Shown here one piece after another: positions 1-10,201 of a stretch of 64,000 bases of DNA; position 1 is the stretch's first letter; each line of letters begins with the position of its first letter. Location of the stretch: contig JAJTTP010000005.1 in assembly GCA_023313575.1 (NCBI GenBank), positions 2,356,001-2,420,000 of the forward strand, in the 5' to 3' direction. Both the position numbers and the translations under genes were made by a program. The DNA comes from Eutypella sp. D-1 (Eukaryota > Ascomycota > Sordariomycetes > Xylariales > Diatrypaceae). A model generated the notes under the pieces. The model was not told the origin of the DNA. It did not search any database and saw nothing but the letters and a program-made list of their open reading frames with translations.

Positions 1-2
1 CC

Positions 3-419
3 GTCGACCAACCAGGGCAGAAGGAGGACGACGACCCGTTCCAAGGCCTCGGCGTGAAGTGCGTCGGGGTGCTGGGGCAGCTGGCGCGGGATCCGGCGCC
101 GGTAGAGCTGAATCGGGAGATCGGGACGTTCCTGCTGACAGAGGTAGTGGCGCGGTTACCGGAGGACGCGCCGGCGGCGGACGCCGTCGAGGCGCTGAAC
201 CAGCTGTTCGACATCTACGGGGACGAGACGCGGGCGTGCGACGCGCAGGTGTTCTGGCGCGATGGCTTCCTGCGGCGCCTCGAGGAGGTCGTGCCCAAGT
301 TCCGCGCCGCCGCCAAGAGGGTCGACCGCGGCAAGGCCGCCGAGCTCAGGCAGCGCGCCGACGAGACGCTGATGAACCTCACCAGATTTATCCAGTACAA
401 GCAGAAGCACCGGCCGTGA
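3..419 (+). CDS. SYO1: SYO1-like symportin, 3' end only (138 C-terminal residues)
   Basis: This is the last exon, or part of it, of an ARM/HEAT-repeat protein; the gene begins before the window. The frame is open from base 3 to a TGA at 417-419. The residues EALNQLFDIYGDE, then a W-x-D-x-FL-x-x-LEE-x-VPK stretch, and the ending LTRFIQYKQKH match, from memory, the C-terminal helices of fungal Syo1. In that family the protein escorts Rpl5 and Rpl11 together with the importin Kap104 into the nucleus for 5S RNP assembly. What is seen is the helical, Leu/Ala-rich C-terminal repeat; the family assignment is recognition, and the role is family knowledge. The codons are very GC-rich at the third position, like the other housekeeping genes here. 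Confidence 0.75.
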   Translation, partial: VDQPGQKEDDDPFQGLGVKCVGVLGQLARDPAPVELNREIGTFLLTEVVARLPEDAPAADAVEALNQLFDIYGDETRACDAQVFWRDGFLRRLEEVVPKFRAAAKRVDRGKAAELRQRADETLMNLTRFIQYKQKHRP

Positions 420-1210
420 GGGAAGGGGGGGGGGATGAGTATGTGATGATGAAATGAATCAGCGAATTGCAGCGTCGATCTACGGGGCGCGATACGCGAT
501 GACGCTGTGTAGAAAATGCTGGTCTACTACTAGTCCGCAATTACGAAGTCAAATCTACGAGGGCGTCAAGGACGCTAGGGGCGAGGGGGGATACATCTTG
601 GCTATTTCTTGCCGGTGCAAAAGCCTCCGACGAATTTCTAGAGCCTGTGTCTGGCACGAAACCGTGTATATCCCCTTCTTGGTGGTACCGGGCTATGGCT
701 CAATGCCAATTCGAATACCAACAGCCTTCACACAGGACTTCTTTGATGCATGCGTGGACTTACCTCTATTCACCTAATAGGAGGTGGATTTCTGGAAAAA
801 GAAAAGGGGTTGGGTAGATGAGGTGAGGATAAACGATCGGAAAATAAAAGAGGATGATGACGGATTTGGGCCATATGACTTCTGCGGGAGTTAGGTTCAT
901 AGAAACAAATATTTGCGGTCTATCAATTATAAACTCACGCGCTGTTTCGTATTCGTAATACCGTGGTGACCGCGATCGCGACCGACCGCGTCTTGATCTT
1001 GACCGTTGCGACCTTTGCTTGCTAAAATCAGTTCCCGTCAACCCTGCCTAGCTTCTTGATTCCCATCTGCCGTTTCGCATCCCGCCTCTCTCCCCCTCAG
1101 CTTCGACCATAGTATATGAAAGCCGCTAGATAGGCCTAGCACACCCGTATGGAGAGATAAGAGGCCCACTCACACTCGCGGACACTAATACACACGCACG
1201 TACAGACTTG
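420..1210. other. Intergenic, 3' flanks of SYO1 and the J-protein gene
   Basis: The two flanking genes point toward each other, so this 790-bp stretch should hold two 3' untranslated regions. I see no supported gene. A short minus-strand reading near 940-1040 is rich in Arg-Ser dipeptides but lacks an ATG and has no partner exon. Confidence 0.5.
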
Positions 1211-2124
1211 TTAACCGATAGGCTTGAGCTTCTTCTTCTTCTTCTTGGAGCCGTCGGGGTCGGCTCCGGACTTTCCCTTCTGAAATTGACGCCAACTGTC
1301 GATACGTTGGTCGCGGGTGCTCTCCCAGTCCTGGTCGTGCTGGCGCTTGCGCTTACGCTCCTCGAGTTCGGTCTCGACGCGACGCTGCTCGCGGCCCTCT
1401 TCCTGCATCTGGGCCTTCATCTGACGCTTCCGACGCATCTCGTTGTCGATGAGGACCTCGCGGGTCTTATCGCGCCAGGAGCGAGCGAAGGCGTCGGTCT
1501 TGAGCTCGGGGCTGTCGACGGTCCAGCCATGCTCCCGGATCAGCAGCATGCGGGCATCAGCGATAGCCTCATCCAGGCGTTCCCGGTGCTTCTCGTCCAT
1601 CAGCTCGGTCTGGGCCTTCTTCAGGCGATCGAAGGCGTCGGGGGCCTGCGGGTTCTTCGTCTTGTCCGGGTGGATCATCAGGGACTTCTTGCGGTAGACG
1701 ATCTTGATGTCCGACTCGGGGACACCGGGCTGGAGGTCGAGCACGGCATAGCTGGAGTGGACACAGGAATTTAGCAATGAAGCGATGGAGAAACAATACC
1801 CGCTCCACACCCGCTGGAAAAACTTACGCATTGAGTCGGAAAGCCTTCAAAATGCGATCAATCTCGGCATCCTACAATAGAGGGACCAATTTCAGTTAGT
1901 TAGTTACGATCGACGATTGACGAGATCTCGACAGCCACGCGACACCAAAGGGACTGAGTTCAGCTTGCCTTGTCGAACTCCTTGGCCTCGGCGTCGAGAA
2001 CATCAAGAGCATCCTTGTCCTCTATGAGATCGGGTTGGACATCAGGTTGGACATCGGACTGAGGATCTTTGGATGACTCTGCGGATGGCTCTTTGGGCTG
2101 CTCTTTGGAATCCTTGTCTGACAT
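1211..2124 (-). CDS. DNAJC8/Spf31-type J-domain protein (3 exons)
   Basis: Exons are 2124-1969, 1871-1828 and 1751-1211, giving 246 residues. The start is the only ATG that leads an acidic N-terminus (MSDKDSKEQ). The J domain reads AYAVLDLQPGV, then YRKKSLMIHPDKTKNP with the HPD triad, then a long charged helix (QMKAQMQEEGREQRR) and a Lys-rich tail (KKKKKKLKPIG). Order and length match human DNAJC8 (about 250 aa) and fission yeast Spf31, which are J proteins linked to the spliceosome and the nucleus. The second intron (1752-1827) has normal GT-AG ends, but intron 1 (1872-1968) starts with GC (AAG|GCAAGC) and ends CTATTGTAG. A GC donor is the only way I can join EFDK to DAEIDRILKAFRLNA in frame. 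The gene is divergent from DBP10. Confidence 0.85.
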
Positions 2125-2659
2125 ACTGTCGGAATTGTAGTATAAGGGGATTGAGGCCGGCGGAGTGAGGAAGAAAGAGGGGAGACTAGACGTTGGTCGA
2201 TCGGTCGGTCGGTCGGTAGGTCGATAAATCTGCAATTGTAAGTACTAAAAAGGGAAGTTGAAAAGTGAACGAATAAAGATAGTCGGGACGGGATGTCAAG
2301 GATCCATGGATGGAAGTAATGACGGCGGTAAATCCACTAAAATTTGAGGGTTGGCATTAGTAGTTCTTTTTCATAAGGCAAGTACGGAGTACGAAGTACA
2401 CACGTAAATAGGGGGCGGAGGGGAAGGAGCTGACCATGTGTGCAGGTATGTACAATGTATGTAGCCTTACCCCAGAGCCCCTGGTTTCTCCACCCACCTT
2501 AGCGTTAACACTAGTGAGATAAGCTTGATAAGATAACAGATACAGCATACTCCATATAAAAAAGTTCCTTATCAATAGAGTCGCATGAGTCCCTACCTAA
2601 GTATGTATTATCGTTATATGGAGGGCGCCATTCAGCCAAAGGTTTACACAGGTAACCTT
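2125..2659. promoter_or_regulatory. Shared divergent promoter region, DNAJC8 / DBP10
   Basis: About 626 bp separate the two start codons, including the 12-bp repeat array listed next. Near the J-protein start there is a run of GGTC/GGTA tetranucleotides (about 2197-2222) that would fall in its 5' leader. A reverse CTTAGGTA octamer lies at 2594-2601. No gene is visible between the two starts. Confidence 0.45.
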
Positions 2660-2719
2660 CATTGCGCCTAACATTGCGCCTAACATTGCGCCAAACACTC
2701 CGCCTAACACTCCACCTAC
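2660..2719 (+). repeat. 12-bp tandem array just upstream of DBP10
   Basis: Five head-to-tail 12-bp units fill this stretch. Two are identical (CATTGCGCCTAA), the third differs at one base, and the last two drift to CACTCCGCCTAA and CACTCCACCTAC. The array ends 31 bp before the DBP10 ATG, so it lies in the 5' leader or core promoter. Confidence 0.9.
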
Positions 2720-2750
2720 ACTACTTTTGATATACCGAAAGCATTCCACA

Positions 2751-5700
2751 ATGCCACCTCGCGCAACACGCGCAGTGTCCCCGGCGGTCTCCGAGAACGA
2801 AGTCGACATTCTAGGATCCCTATTCACTGACGATTCCGCGATTCCGAATGGGAAGACTACCAAGGATTTCGCCCGAGATGGCTTCGGTTTCGATGCGAAC
2901 GAGCTTTTGGATGCGCCGGACGACGAGGGTGATGATGGCGACGAGGCCTTCATAGCTCTTAAGCAGGCTGCTTCGTTCAGAAAAGCTAGCAATTTAAAGG
3001 GGAAGACGGTCAAGAAGGGAGGTGGTTTTCAGGCAATGGGTTCGTCAAAAAGAAGAAATTTCTTTCTGGAATCCTGTGCTAACTCTTGGTTCTCTCTCTA
3101 ATAGGTCTCAGTGCCAATCTACTGCGTGCCATCACGAAGAAGGGCTTTAACGTTCCAACCCCCATCCAGCGCAAGACGATACCACTCATCATGGAACGGA
3201 AAGACGTTGTTGGTATGGCAAGGACTGGTTCCGGAAAAACTGCCGCCTTCGTTATACCCATGATTGAACGACTAAAGGCACATAGCGCTATGTTCGGAAT
3301 AAGAGCTTTAATTCTTAGTCCCTCCCGCGAACTTGCCCTCCAGACTCTGCGTGTAGTCAAGGATTTCGGCCGCGGAACAAATCTAAAGACCGTATTGTTG
3401 GTTGGCGGAGATTCCCTTGAAGAGCAGTTTGCATCTATGACGACAAACCCCGATATAGTTATCGCCACCCCCGGCCGATTCTTGCATCTTAAGGTCGAAA
3501 TGTCCCTCGATCTTTCCTCTATACAATACGTTGTTTTCGACGAGGCGGATCGCTTGTTCGAAATGGGTTTCGCTACACAGCTTACTGAAATTCTTCACGC
3601 GTTATCACCCGCGAGACAGACCTTGTTATTCTCCGCCACGCTACCTGCCTCTTTAGTCGAGTTCGCTCGGGCCGGTCTACAGGACCCGAGCCTTGTTCGT
3701 CTGGATGCTGAAACAAAGGTGTCCCCGGACCTACAGTCGGCCTTCTTCAGCGTCAAGGGGGCTGAAAAGGAAGGCGCTCTGCTTCATGTTTTACACGACG
3801 TCATCAAGATTCCCCCAGGGCTACCCGAAGGTGTCAAGCCAGACTCCGACAAGCCTTCCAAGAAGCGGAAACGAGGGCCAGAAAATTCGGGTGGCAAGGG
3901 CAAACCCACGGAGCATTCGACTATCGTGTTCGTCGCCACGAAGCACCACTGCGAGTACCTACAATCTTTGCTACAGCAGTGGGGGTTCTCAGTTTCTTGC
4001 GTTTATGGTTCCCTCGACCAGACAGCGCGAAAGGAGCAGGTCGAGAAGTTTAGGCAAGGACAAACCAATATTCTCGTCGTGACAGACGTGGCTGCCAGAG
4101 GAATAGACATTCCTATTTTAGCTAATGTTATCAACTATGATTTCCCTCCACAACCCAAAAGTGAGTACTTTCCTCCAAGCTTCGAAGCTCAATATTGTAC
4201 CCAGAACTTTTTTTTTTTTCGATGTTGGGACCTGCCCTTGTCTTAGGGCACCCCAACCCATTTTACCGTTCGGATTATTAACTTAAAACACTAGTCTTCG
4301 TCCACCGTGTTGGCCGTACTGCAAGAGCAGGACAGAAGGGATGGAGTTACAGTCTCGTCCGAGATACCGACGCTCCCTATCTTCTGGACCTGCAGCTGTT
4401 TCTAGGCAAGCAGCTCATGCTCGGAAAACAAGGGAGCGGGTCAAATTTTGCCGAACACATGGTAGTCGGGGCACTGGTCAGGAGCAAAGTCGAAAGCAAC
4501 GTGGAGTGGCTGAACAAGCTCCTGGACGAGAGCTCGGACATCAGCGCCCTCCGGCGGGTGTCCGAGAAGGCCGAGAAGTTGTACCTGAGGACGCGGAACT
4601 CGGCATCGAGCCAGAGCGCCCGACGCGCCAAGGAGGTCGTGGCCTCCCGGGGCTGGATGCAGCTCCACCCAATCTTTGGCGACGAGGAGCTCGGCGATGT
4701 CGAGGACGCGCGCGCCGAGATGCTCGCCAAGATCAGCGGCTTCAAGCCCCAGGAGACCATATTCGAGGTCGGCATCTCCCACAAGGGCAAGTCCACCCGC
4801 AACGAGGCCGCCGAGGTCATGAAGACGCTGAGGGAGCGATACGGTGCCCGGAAATCGGACCAGGCCCAGGAACACGACGGCTCCGACGAATCAGAGGACG
4901 AGTCACCGACTGCCGACGTCGCCGTGGACGACGCGAATCCGTTCGATGACGAAAGCGATCAAGACATGGATGACGAAGAGGGCGATGACGACGACGACGA
5001 TGACGAGCTCGAAGTGACCGTTTCCAACCACGCGACCAGCAAGAAATCGCACGACGACCCGTCAGCCTGGCAGGACCCGGAAGTCTTCATGTCGTACACG
5101 CCGCGGACAGTGAACGCGGCAGAGGAGCGGGGGTACGGAGTCCACACGGGGTCGTACCGGGGCGGAGCCGGATTCGTAGAAGCAGCGCGGGACGCGACGA
5201 TGGACCTGACGAACGACGAAGGGGCGAAGTCCTTCGGGGTGCCGGCGCGCGCGGGCCAGCGCTGGGACAAGAAGAGCGGGCGGTACGTGAACCTGGCGAA
5301 CGACGCGGACGGCTCGCGCGACGGCCCCGGCGGCGACGGGCCCAAGACCCGCATGATCCGCGGCGAGAGCGGCGTCAAGATCGCCGCCTCCTTCCAGAGC
5401 GGCCGCTTCGACAAGTGGCGTCGCGCCCAGCGCATCGGTCGCCTACCCCGCATCGGCGAGCAGGAGCGTCTCGTGCGCGCCGCGCTGCCCGCCGGCGACG
5501 ACGTGGCCGCCGGTGGCAACGGAGGCGCGGTCGGTGCCGGTCCCCGCTACAAGCACAGGCAGGAGAAGGCGCCTAAGGCTGCCGACAAGTACCGCGACGA
5601 CTACGAGGTGCGCAAGCGCCGCGTCGCAGAGGCCAAGGAGAAGCGCGTCGGTAGATTCCGCGATGGCCCCGGCAGCCGGCGCGAGGTCAAGTCCGCGGAC

Positions 5701-5787
5701 GACATACGCAAGGCCCGCCAGCTCCAGGAGAAGCGCAGGGCACAGAACGCCAGGCCTGCGAAGAAGGGGAGGGGGGGTAAGCGGTGA
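2751..5787 (+). CDS. DBP10: ATP-dependent RNA helicase Dbp10 (DEAD box, 3 exons)
   Basis: Exons are 2751-3039, 3105-4160 and 4295-5787, giving 945 residues, close to yeast Dbp10. Both introns are GT-AG with CTAAC-like branch sites. In order: an acidic N-terminus, the Q motif GFNVPTPIQ (about residues 110-118), motif I ARTGSGKT (135-142), ATPGRF, DEAD (242-245), SAT (273-275), a Lys-rich insert inside the second RecA domain, ARGIDIP, then [10 protein letters not shown] (about 452-461) just after intron 2. An acidic stretch (about 640-665) and a basic Arg/Lys tail ending KKGRGGKR follow. The family acts in the nucleolus on the 25S rRNA peptidyl-transferase region during 60S assembly. The ATG at 2751 begins the conserved MPPRATR leader. 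A diverged second copy of the last exon's end lies about 1.9 kb downstream. Confidence 0.93.
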
Positions 5788-6161
5788 GACCATGTTGGAG
5801 ATGGAAGGCGTGGACAGTAGAAGTGGTTATCAAATCGGGCCCATGAGGTCGCTGTAATTCATTTTTCGCAAGCACATGCTCGGCTGAACTCAAGTAATTA
5901 GGAACCGATGTTTCGTGACAGCAGCTTCTTTGACTCCCTTTGTTCTTTTCGCAACATTTACGTGCGTGGACGGGGACAAGGACTCCCTGGCTTGAAGATA
6001 ACTTGGGACTACGGAGATAATCGGCGGACTGATGAACCACACTACTCGGACTGTATTATGATCATCGCAAAGTTGAGTTCATGCTAGACTAGGATGTTGC
6101 TGCACCCAAAGCCATGGCCCCATATCATATCCCATATCCGAACGGCAACGGTTAGGCCTCT
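5788..6161. other. Intergenic between DBP10 and the convergent unknown gene
   Basis: Two 3' flanks meet here. No gene, repeat or RNA is recognised. Confidence 0.5.
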
Positions 6162-7016
6162 TCATGGGATCCATGGAGGCCGCCGTGGCGGGCGCTTATT
6201 CAACTTGACGAATGCCCACTTCATCGTAGGATGTCCCGCCTCCTTCTTCCAGGAACAAAATAACTCCCGTATCGGACGCATTAGATGTCTATATTCCACC
6301 GTGATGCCTGGATACTCGATCCCCACCACCCTGAGCAACCTGGGTTTCAAGCCGGAAATCCACGACCGGACTCCCCCCTCCATTCCATCTATGACATCAG
6401 AGGTGAGTTCGTCGACCAGTATCAAGTAGGTGCGAGAATCCGCAGGCCCGCTTTCATAAGCAGGGAACACGCTCCAGAAGTCTTCCGGGTCCGTATACCC
6501 ATGTTTGTGCAGGTCTTTTATCGCACCGCTCACCTCAATCAGGTGCACGAGCAGATGCTTCATAATTTTCGCGTTCTCGAACCGCCACCGGTAGTCGTGA
6601 TTTCTGAGCCAGTGCACGGCTTGTCGGTGAACCCCCGTGATGGAGAACACGTCGTCTTCCCTCGAATGGATTATTTCTTTTATCGGTGGCCAAGGGACTA
6701 TTTCTTCTCTCATACCCTCGATCATCCTGTTCTCGTGGTATCGCCCTTCCCTGAACGTGCGCGCGCCCAGCTCCCGGGTAAGATAAACCAGTCTTTTTGT
6801 ATTTTCGACACCATAGAACAACCTCCTCTCTTGTTCTGGGTTGTCGAGTTTGTTCCATGGCCAATATATCATTTCTTGGGGGGCCTTCTTTCTCTTCTCT
6901 CCTCTGGAGGCCCCGCTTCGCCTACCATCGCCCCTGGTGTTTGACGACGTCGAGGCGTTTCTGATTGCAACTGGGAGATCCGGAGGCGCTAGATCATACC
7001 AGAAAGGGAGAGACAT
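6162..7016 (-). CDS. Unrecognised 284-residue protein, single exon
   Basis: An uninterrupted reading frame runs from ATG at 7016-7014 to TGA at 6164-6162. I do not recognise the family. The N-terminus (MSLPFWYDLAPPDLP) is followed by a basic, Ser/Arg-rich linker (about residues 20-50). A globular-looking middle rich in Trp, Tyr and His follows (IYWPWNKLDN; HRQAVHWLRNHDYRWRFENA). After that comes a DPEDFWSVFPAY segment and a proline/arginine-rich end (KRPPRRPPWIP). There is no signal peptide or membrane helix. It lies between DBP10 and the stray copy of the DBP10 tail, on the opposite strand. That placement suggests, but does not prove, that it arrived with a local rearrangement. Its length and composition argue against a chance ORF. 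Confidence 0.6.
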   Translation of the reverse strand: MSLPFWYDLAPPDLPVAIRNASTSSNTRGDGRRSGASRGEKRKKAPQEMIYWPWNKLDNPEQERRLFYGVENTKRLVYLTRELGARTFREGRYHENRMIEGMREEIVPWPPIKEIIHSREDDVFSITGVHRQAVHWLRNHDYRWRFENAKIMKHLLVHLIEVSGAIKDLHKHGYTDPEDFWSVFPAYESGPADSRTYLILVDELTSDVIDGMEGGVRSWISGLKPRLLRVVGIEYPGITVEYRHLMRPIRELFCSWKKEAGHPTMKWAFVKLNKRPPRRPPWIP

Positions 7017-7623
7017 GGTGGTTTTTACTCGATGGGAGCTTCCCACACCAACCTTGTTGTTTCACGTCGCGGTGATAATGAAAAATAGATCGGGAAGCCA
7101 GCTGAGAAAAGGAAACTTTATTTAGAAATGTGTGTTTCAATAACAGACTTCATGTTTTGTGTTCGCTTCTTATATAAGGCTAACGTGGTGTGACGCGAAG
7201 ACCAAAGCAAACTCCCTGGTCACCGTTTAAGCTGTTGGTTTCACAGTCCTCGGAGTGTTCAAAGGAACAAACACAGTTTATAACCCGGCTTCTTGAACGA
7301 GCCATCGGCTAAACGTCGTTTCGAATAGGGAATCACCTGGTTTGGTTTGCATGGATCACTGGTTAACACAGACCTTGCATGATTGTTCTCTTACCCTACA
7401 AAGGCTCGAGGAAAATCGCTTAGGGGTAACAGAACCCATGAAGAGGTTGGGAAGTACAAGGCTAAAAACCGCAAACAAAGTCCTTCAAACCACGCAGAAT
7501 ACTAATGCCTGAACCCCGTATTTTACTCAGCAGTATTCTCTCCTCGAGCTTTTATCGTTCCCCGTCTAACCAGGGAGAACTTGTTTGCCCAAATTCATGA
7601 TAACCATTGGCCTTTCTGTATAG
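7017..7623. other. Intergenic, upstream of the unknown gene
   Basis: This is the 5' flank of the minus-strand gene. No ORF is supported. The end (about 7590-7623) looks like an intron 3' end (a pyrimidine-rich stretch then TATAG) running into the duplicated DBP10 tail. Confidence 0.4.
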
Positions 7624-7722
7624 CGCAAGGCCAAGACCACGGACGACATACGCAAGGCCCGCCTGCTGCAGGAGAAGCGCAGGGAGCAGAACACTAGGCC
7701 TACGAAGAAGGGAGGGGGGTAA
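7624..7722 (+). pseudogene. Duplicated 3' tail of DBP10
   Basis: A stretch of about 84 bp is roughly 90 percent identical by eye to the last coding bases of DBP10 (about 5695-5780). It reads in the same frame to its own TAA at 7720-7722, with residues KTTDDIRKARLLQEKRR then EQNTRPTKKGGG. No helicase core or other DBP10 part is present upstream, so this is an isolated fragment. It could be the scar of a local duplication, or the last exon of an otherwise unrecognised gene, since a TATAG acceptor-like motif lies directly before it. The sequence similarity is seen; the history is inferred. Confidence 0.75.
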
Positions 7723-9235
7723 GTGGTTTGGGGGGTTGGAGTGTGGGCGAAGTGTTGGTAATTACGGATAGGCGTGAGCCAGACTCGTGGCGGATCAATA
7801 CTGTTGTTATATACCTATCCTTAAGCACTATGTCTGTGAGAGGACGAGGCAAATGCAACGCGGCTTGAGGCACCGAAACGCAGCGACTATTTTGAAGCAC
7901 AATTCATATTGCCCTGTCACGCTCGTCATTGTGGAAAGTTCGGGAAACTTAGTTCGTGTTATTTTATCTAAACCCAAGTGTTTTAGACACCGCCTACTGT
8001 CTCCCGATTCACTATTCCGCATAGCCCTGGGGAGGTCTCGAGAAGGGGACGGCAACCTGGTTGAAAGTAACGAAGCTCCAGTTCTCGCTCCTGATCACAG
8101 GCTGCCCTTTGTTCTCAAAGGAGCGTAAACATCTTTCCACTAGACCCATTGAGTCTTTCTGAGTGTTGCTGAGACCCGGGCAGTCTAGCCCAATCAAAGG
8201 TACCACGAACGTAGTGTTGTCTAGTACACGAGATTCACGATGAGATGAACAAATACATGCTTGGTCGCTTGTCTAAAGATGATCATAGCAGAATCCTTAA
8301 TTGGTGACGAAATCCACGAAAAGGTCGAGAAGCACAAGGCCAGCAAACACAAACAAGTGCTTGAAACCACACGTAGCCAGAGTGCTTGGTCCCGTCTCTT
8401 GCTCGACGGAACACTCTGCTCGAGCCTCCATGGGTTCCCAAACGTCGGTCCCGGTTTGACCCCGGGAGAGCATGCTTTTTCAGGTTCATGGAGGCCCTTG
8501 ATCTCTCTGTATGCTTGAGTATGCTTGTAGCCTCGGGTAGGGTAATGAGATGAAAGGACGCTAATCAGTGGCCTTAGCTAAGCGACATGATGACAGCAGT
8601 GACGTGAAGAGAGTTTGATGTTTTCGTGACACTGACCCAACCACTTTCATTCACAGGCCATAATCCCTTACCTAGACATTCTAGAGAGCATACGGAAGGG
8701 CAAACCAACCAGTAGGGCTTGCTACTCCTTTTTAAGATCGCCCGCCCCCTATTTTCGAATAACAGGTATGAGCATAATGAATATATGCGACAAACGAAGC
8801 GCTAAGCTGCAATACCCCTGTGTACAGCGTTTTAGGGTAGCCGACCCACTAGAGATTAGTGCCTGGCGATGCCTAGAAGCACCCCGCCTAAACTCTCAGC
8901 TACGTGACCGAAAATCAATTAAACAAGTCGCGTTAAGGCAGTAAAGGGAACGCGTCCGGGTCTTTCCACCCCACCTACAAGATACAACCAACCTGTGATT
9001 TTTACTACTACTACCTTTACCTTAAACCGAAAATCTTCTACTACCCACTACATCACGAGCTGAATAAGTACGACCGGATACTAGTCAGACAGGAAATTCT
9101 CAGGGCTTGACGACACACCAAAAAAATCATGAGCGGTATGTAGGTTGCAGATCCTACAATGACATATCTGGACAAACGGCCTCCACGGACCGGTGCAGCT
9201 TGGAAAGAAAATATATACTGACCTCAACTTTGCAC
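7723..9235. other. Gene-poor spacer before RPA2
   Basis: No reading frame here has support. The last few hundred bases form the RPA2 promoter. The rest has ordinary base composition without clear repeats. Confidence 0.4.
8950..8955. promoter_or_regulatory. MCB-type hexamer ACGCGT upstream of RPA2
   Basis: A perfect ACGCGT lies 281 bp before the RPA2 ATG. In yeasts this hexamer binds MBF, which drives replication genes at G1/S. The site is seen; use of it here is inference. Confidence 0.35.
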
Positions 9236-10201
9236 ATGCCAGCATACGGTGGATATTCGAGCACAGCATATGGTGCCGGCGGTGGTGAAGATGGCGGTGG
9301 TTTCGTGTTTGGCGGTTCACAGAGTGGCAGTCAGGGAGCAGGAAGGGTAAGTACATAGCTTCCCCCCCTACACTTCCCGTCCCACCCCCCCCCCCCCTTT
9401 CCGACCCGTCTCAACCGAAAATCTGGGTCATCGTCGTTAGCCTAGACCAGACTGGACTGACTCATCACTTCCGTACCCGGAAACCACGAACAACAGAGCT
9501 ACAGCGACGAGTCCCTGCGGCCGGTGACCATCAAGCAGATCGTGGATGCGGAACAGCCGTACCCGGACGCGAACTTTCGGATCGACGGGGTGGAGGTGAC
9601 GCAAGTGACGTTGGTGGGGATGGTGCGCGCGGTGAGCCCGCAGACCACCAACGTGACGCTGCGGCTGGACGACGGCACGGGGTCCGTCGAGGTCAAGCAG
9701 TGGCTGGACTCGGACAAGCCCGTACCCGAGTTCCCGCTCGAGCAGTACGTCCGCGTCTGGGGCCGCCTCAAGAGCTTCAACAACAAGCGCCACGTCGGCG
9801 CCCACGTCATCAAGCAAGTCGACGACTTCAACGAGGTCAACTACCACCTGCTTGAGTCCACCTACGTGCACCTGTACTTCACCAAGGGTGCCTCTGCCGC
9901 CGCCGGCGCGGATGCTGGTGGCACCGCTGCTAACGATGATAGCATGTTTGTGGACGGGGGCGCCGGCGCCGGCGCCGGCAGCGGCAAGGTGGACCTGAGC
10001 GGAGTCTCCGCCAAGGCGAAGAGGATGTTCAACTTCCTGCACGGCTCCGAAAGCGGCAACGAGGGCATCCACATCTCCGTCATCGCTCAGAGCACTGGCA
10101 TGTCCGTTCCGGATGTCCTGGCCGCTTCCGAGGAGCTCATCCAACCTGGTCTGGTCTACACCACCGTCGACGACGACACGTTCGCAGTCCTGAGCTATTA
10201 G
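9236..10201 (+). CDS. RPA2: Replication protein A 32-kDa subunit (2 exons)
   Basis: Exons are 9236-9346 and 9497-10201, giving 271 residues, normal for the family. Exon 1 encodes the Gly/Ser/Tyr-rich N-terminal phosphorylation region (MPAYGGYSSTAYGAGGG). Exon 2 starts SYSDESLRPVTIKQI and continues with the OB fold: VTLVGMVRAV, TTNVTLRLDDGTGSVEVKQW, and YVRVWGRLKSF, then HVIKQVDDFNEVNYHLLE (about residues 60-165). A Gly/Ala linker leads to a C-terminal winged helix (GIHISVIAQSTGM to the end). The protein is the middle subunit of the trimeric single-strand DNA binding complex in replication, repair and recombination. The intron (9347-9496) has a clean GTAAGT donor and ends CAACAG. A plausible MBF-type site lies upstream. 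Confidence 0.93.

Noticed and set aside
940..1041. Arg-Ser-rich minus-strand reading resembling an SR protein end
   Set aside because: It has no ATG, no partner exon and lies between two 3' ends; the RS pattern comes from a short CGATCG-like repeat.
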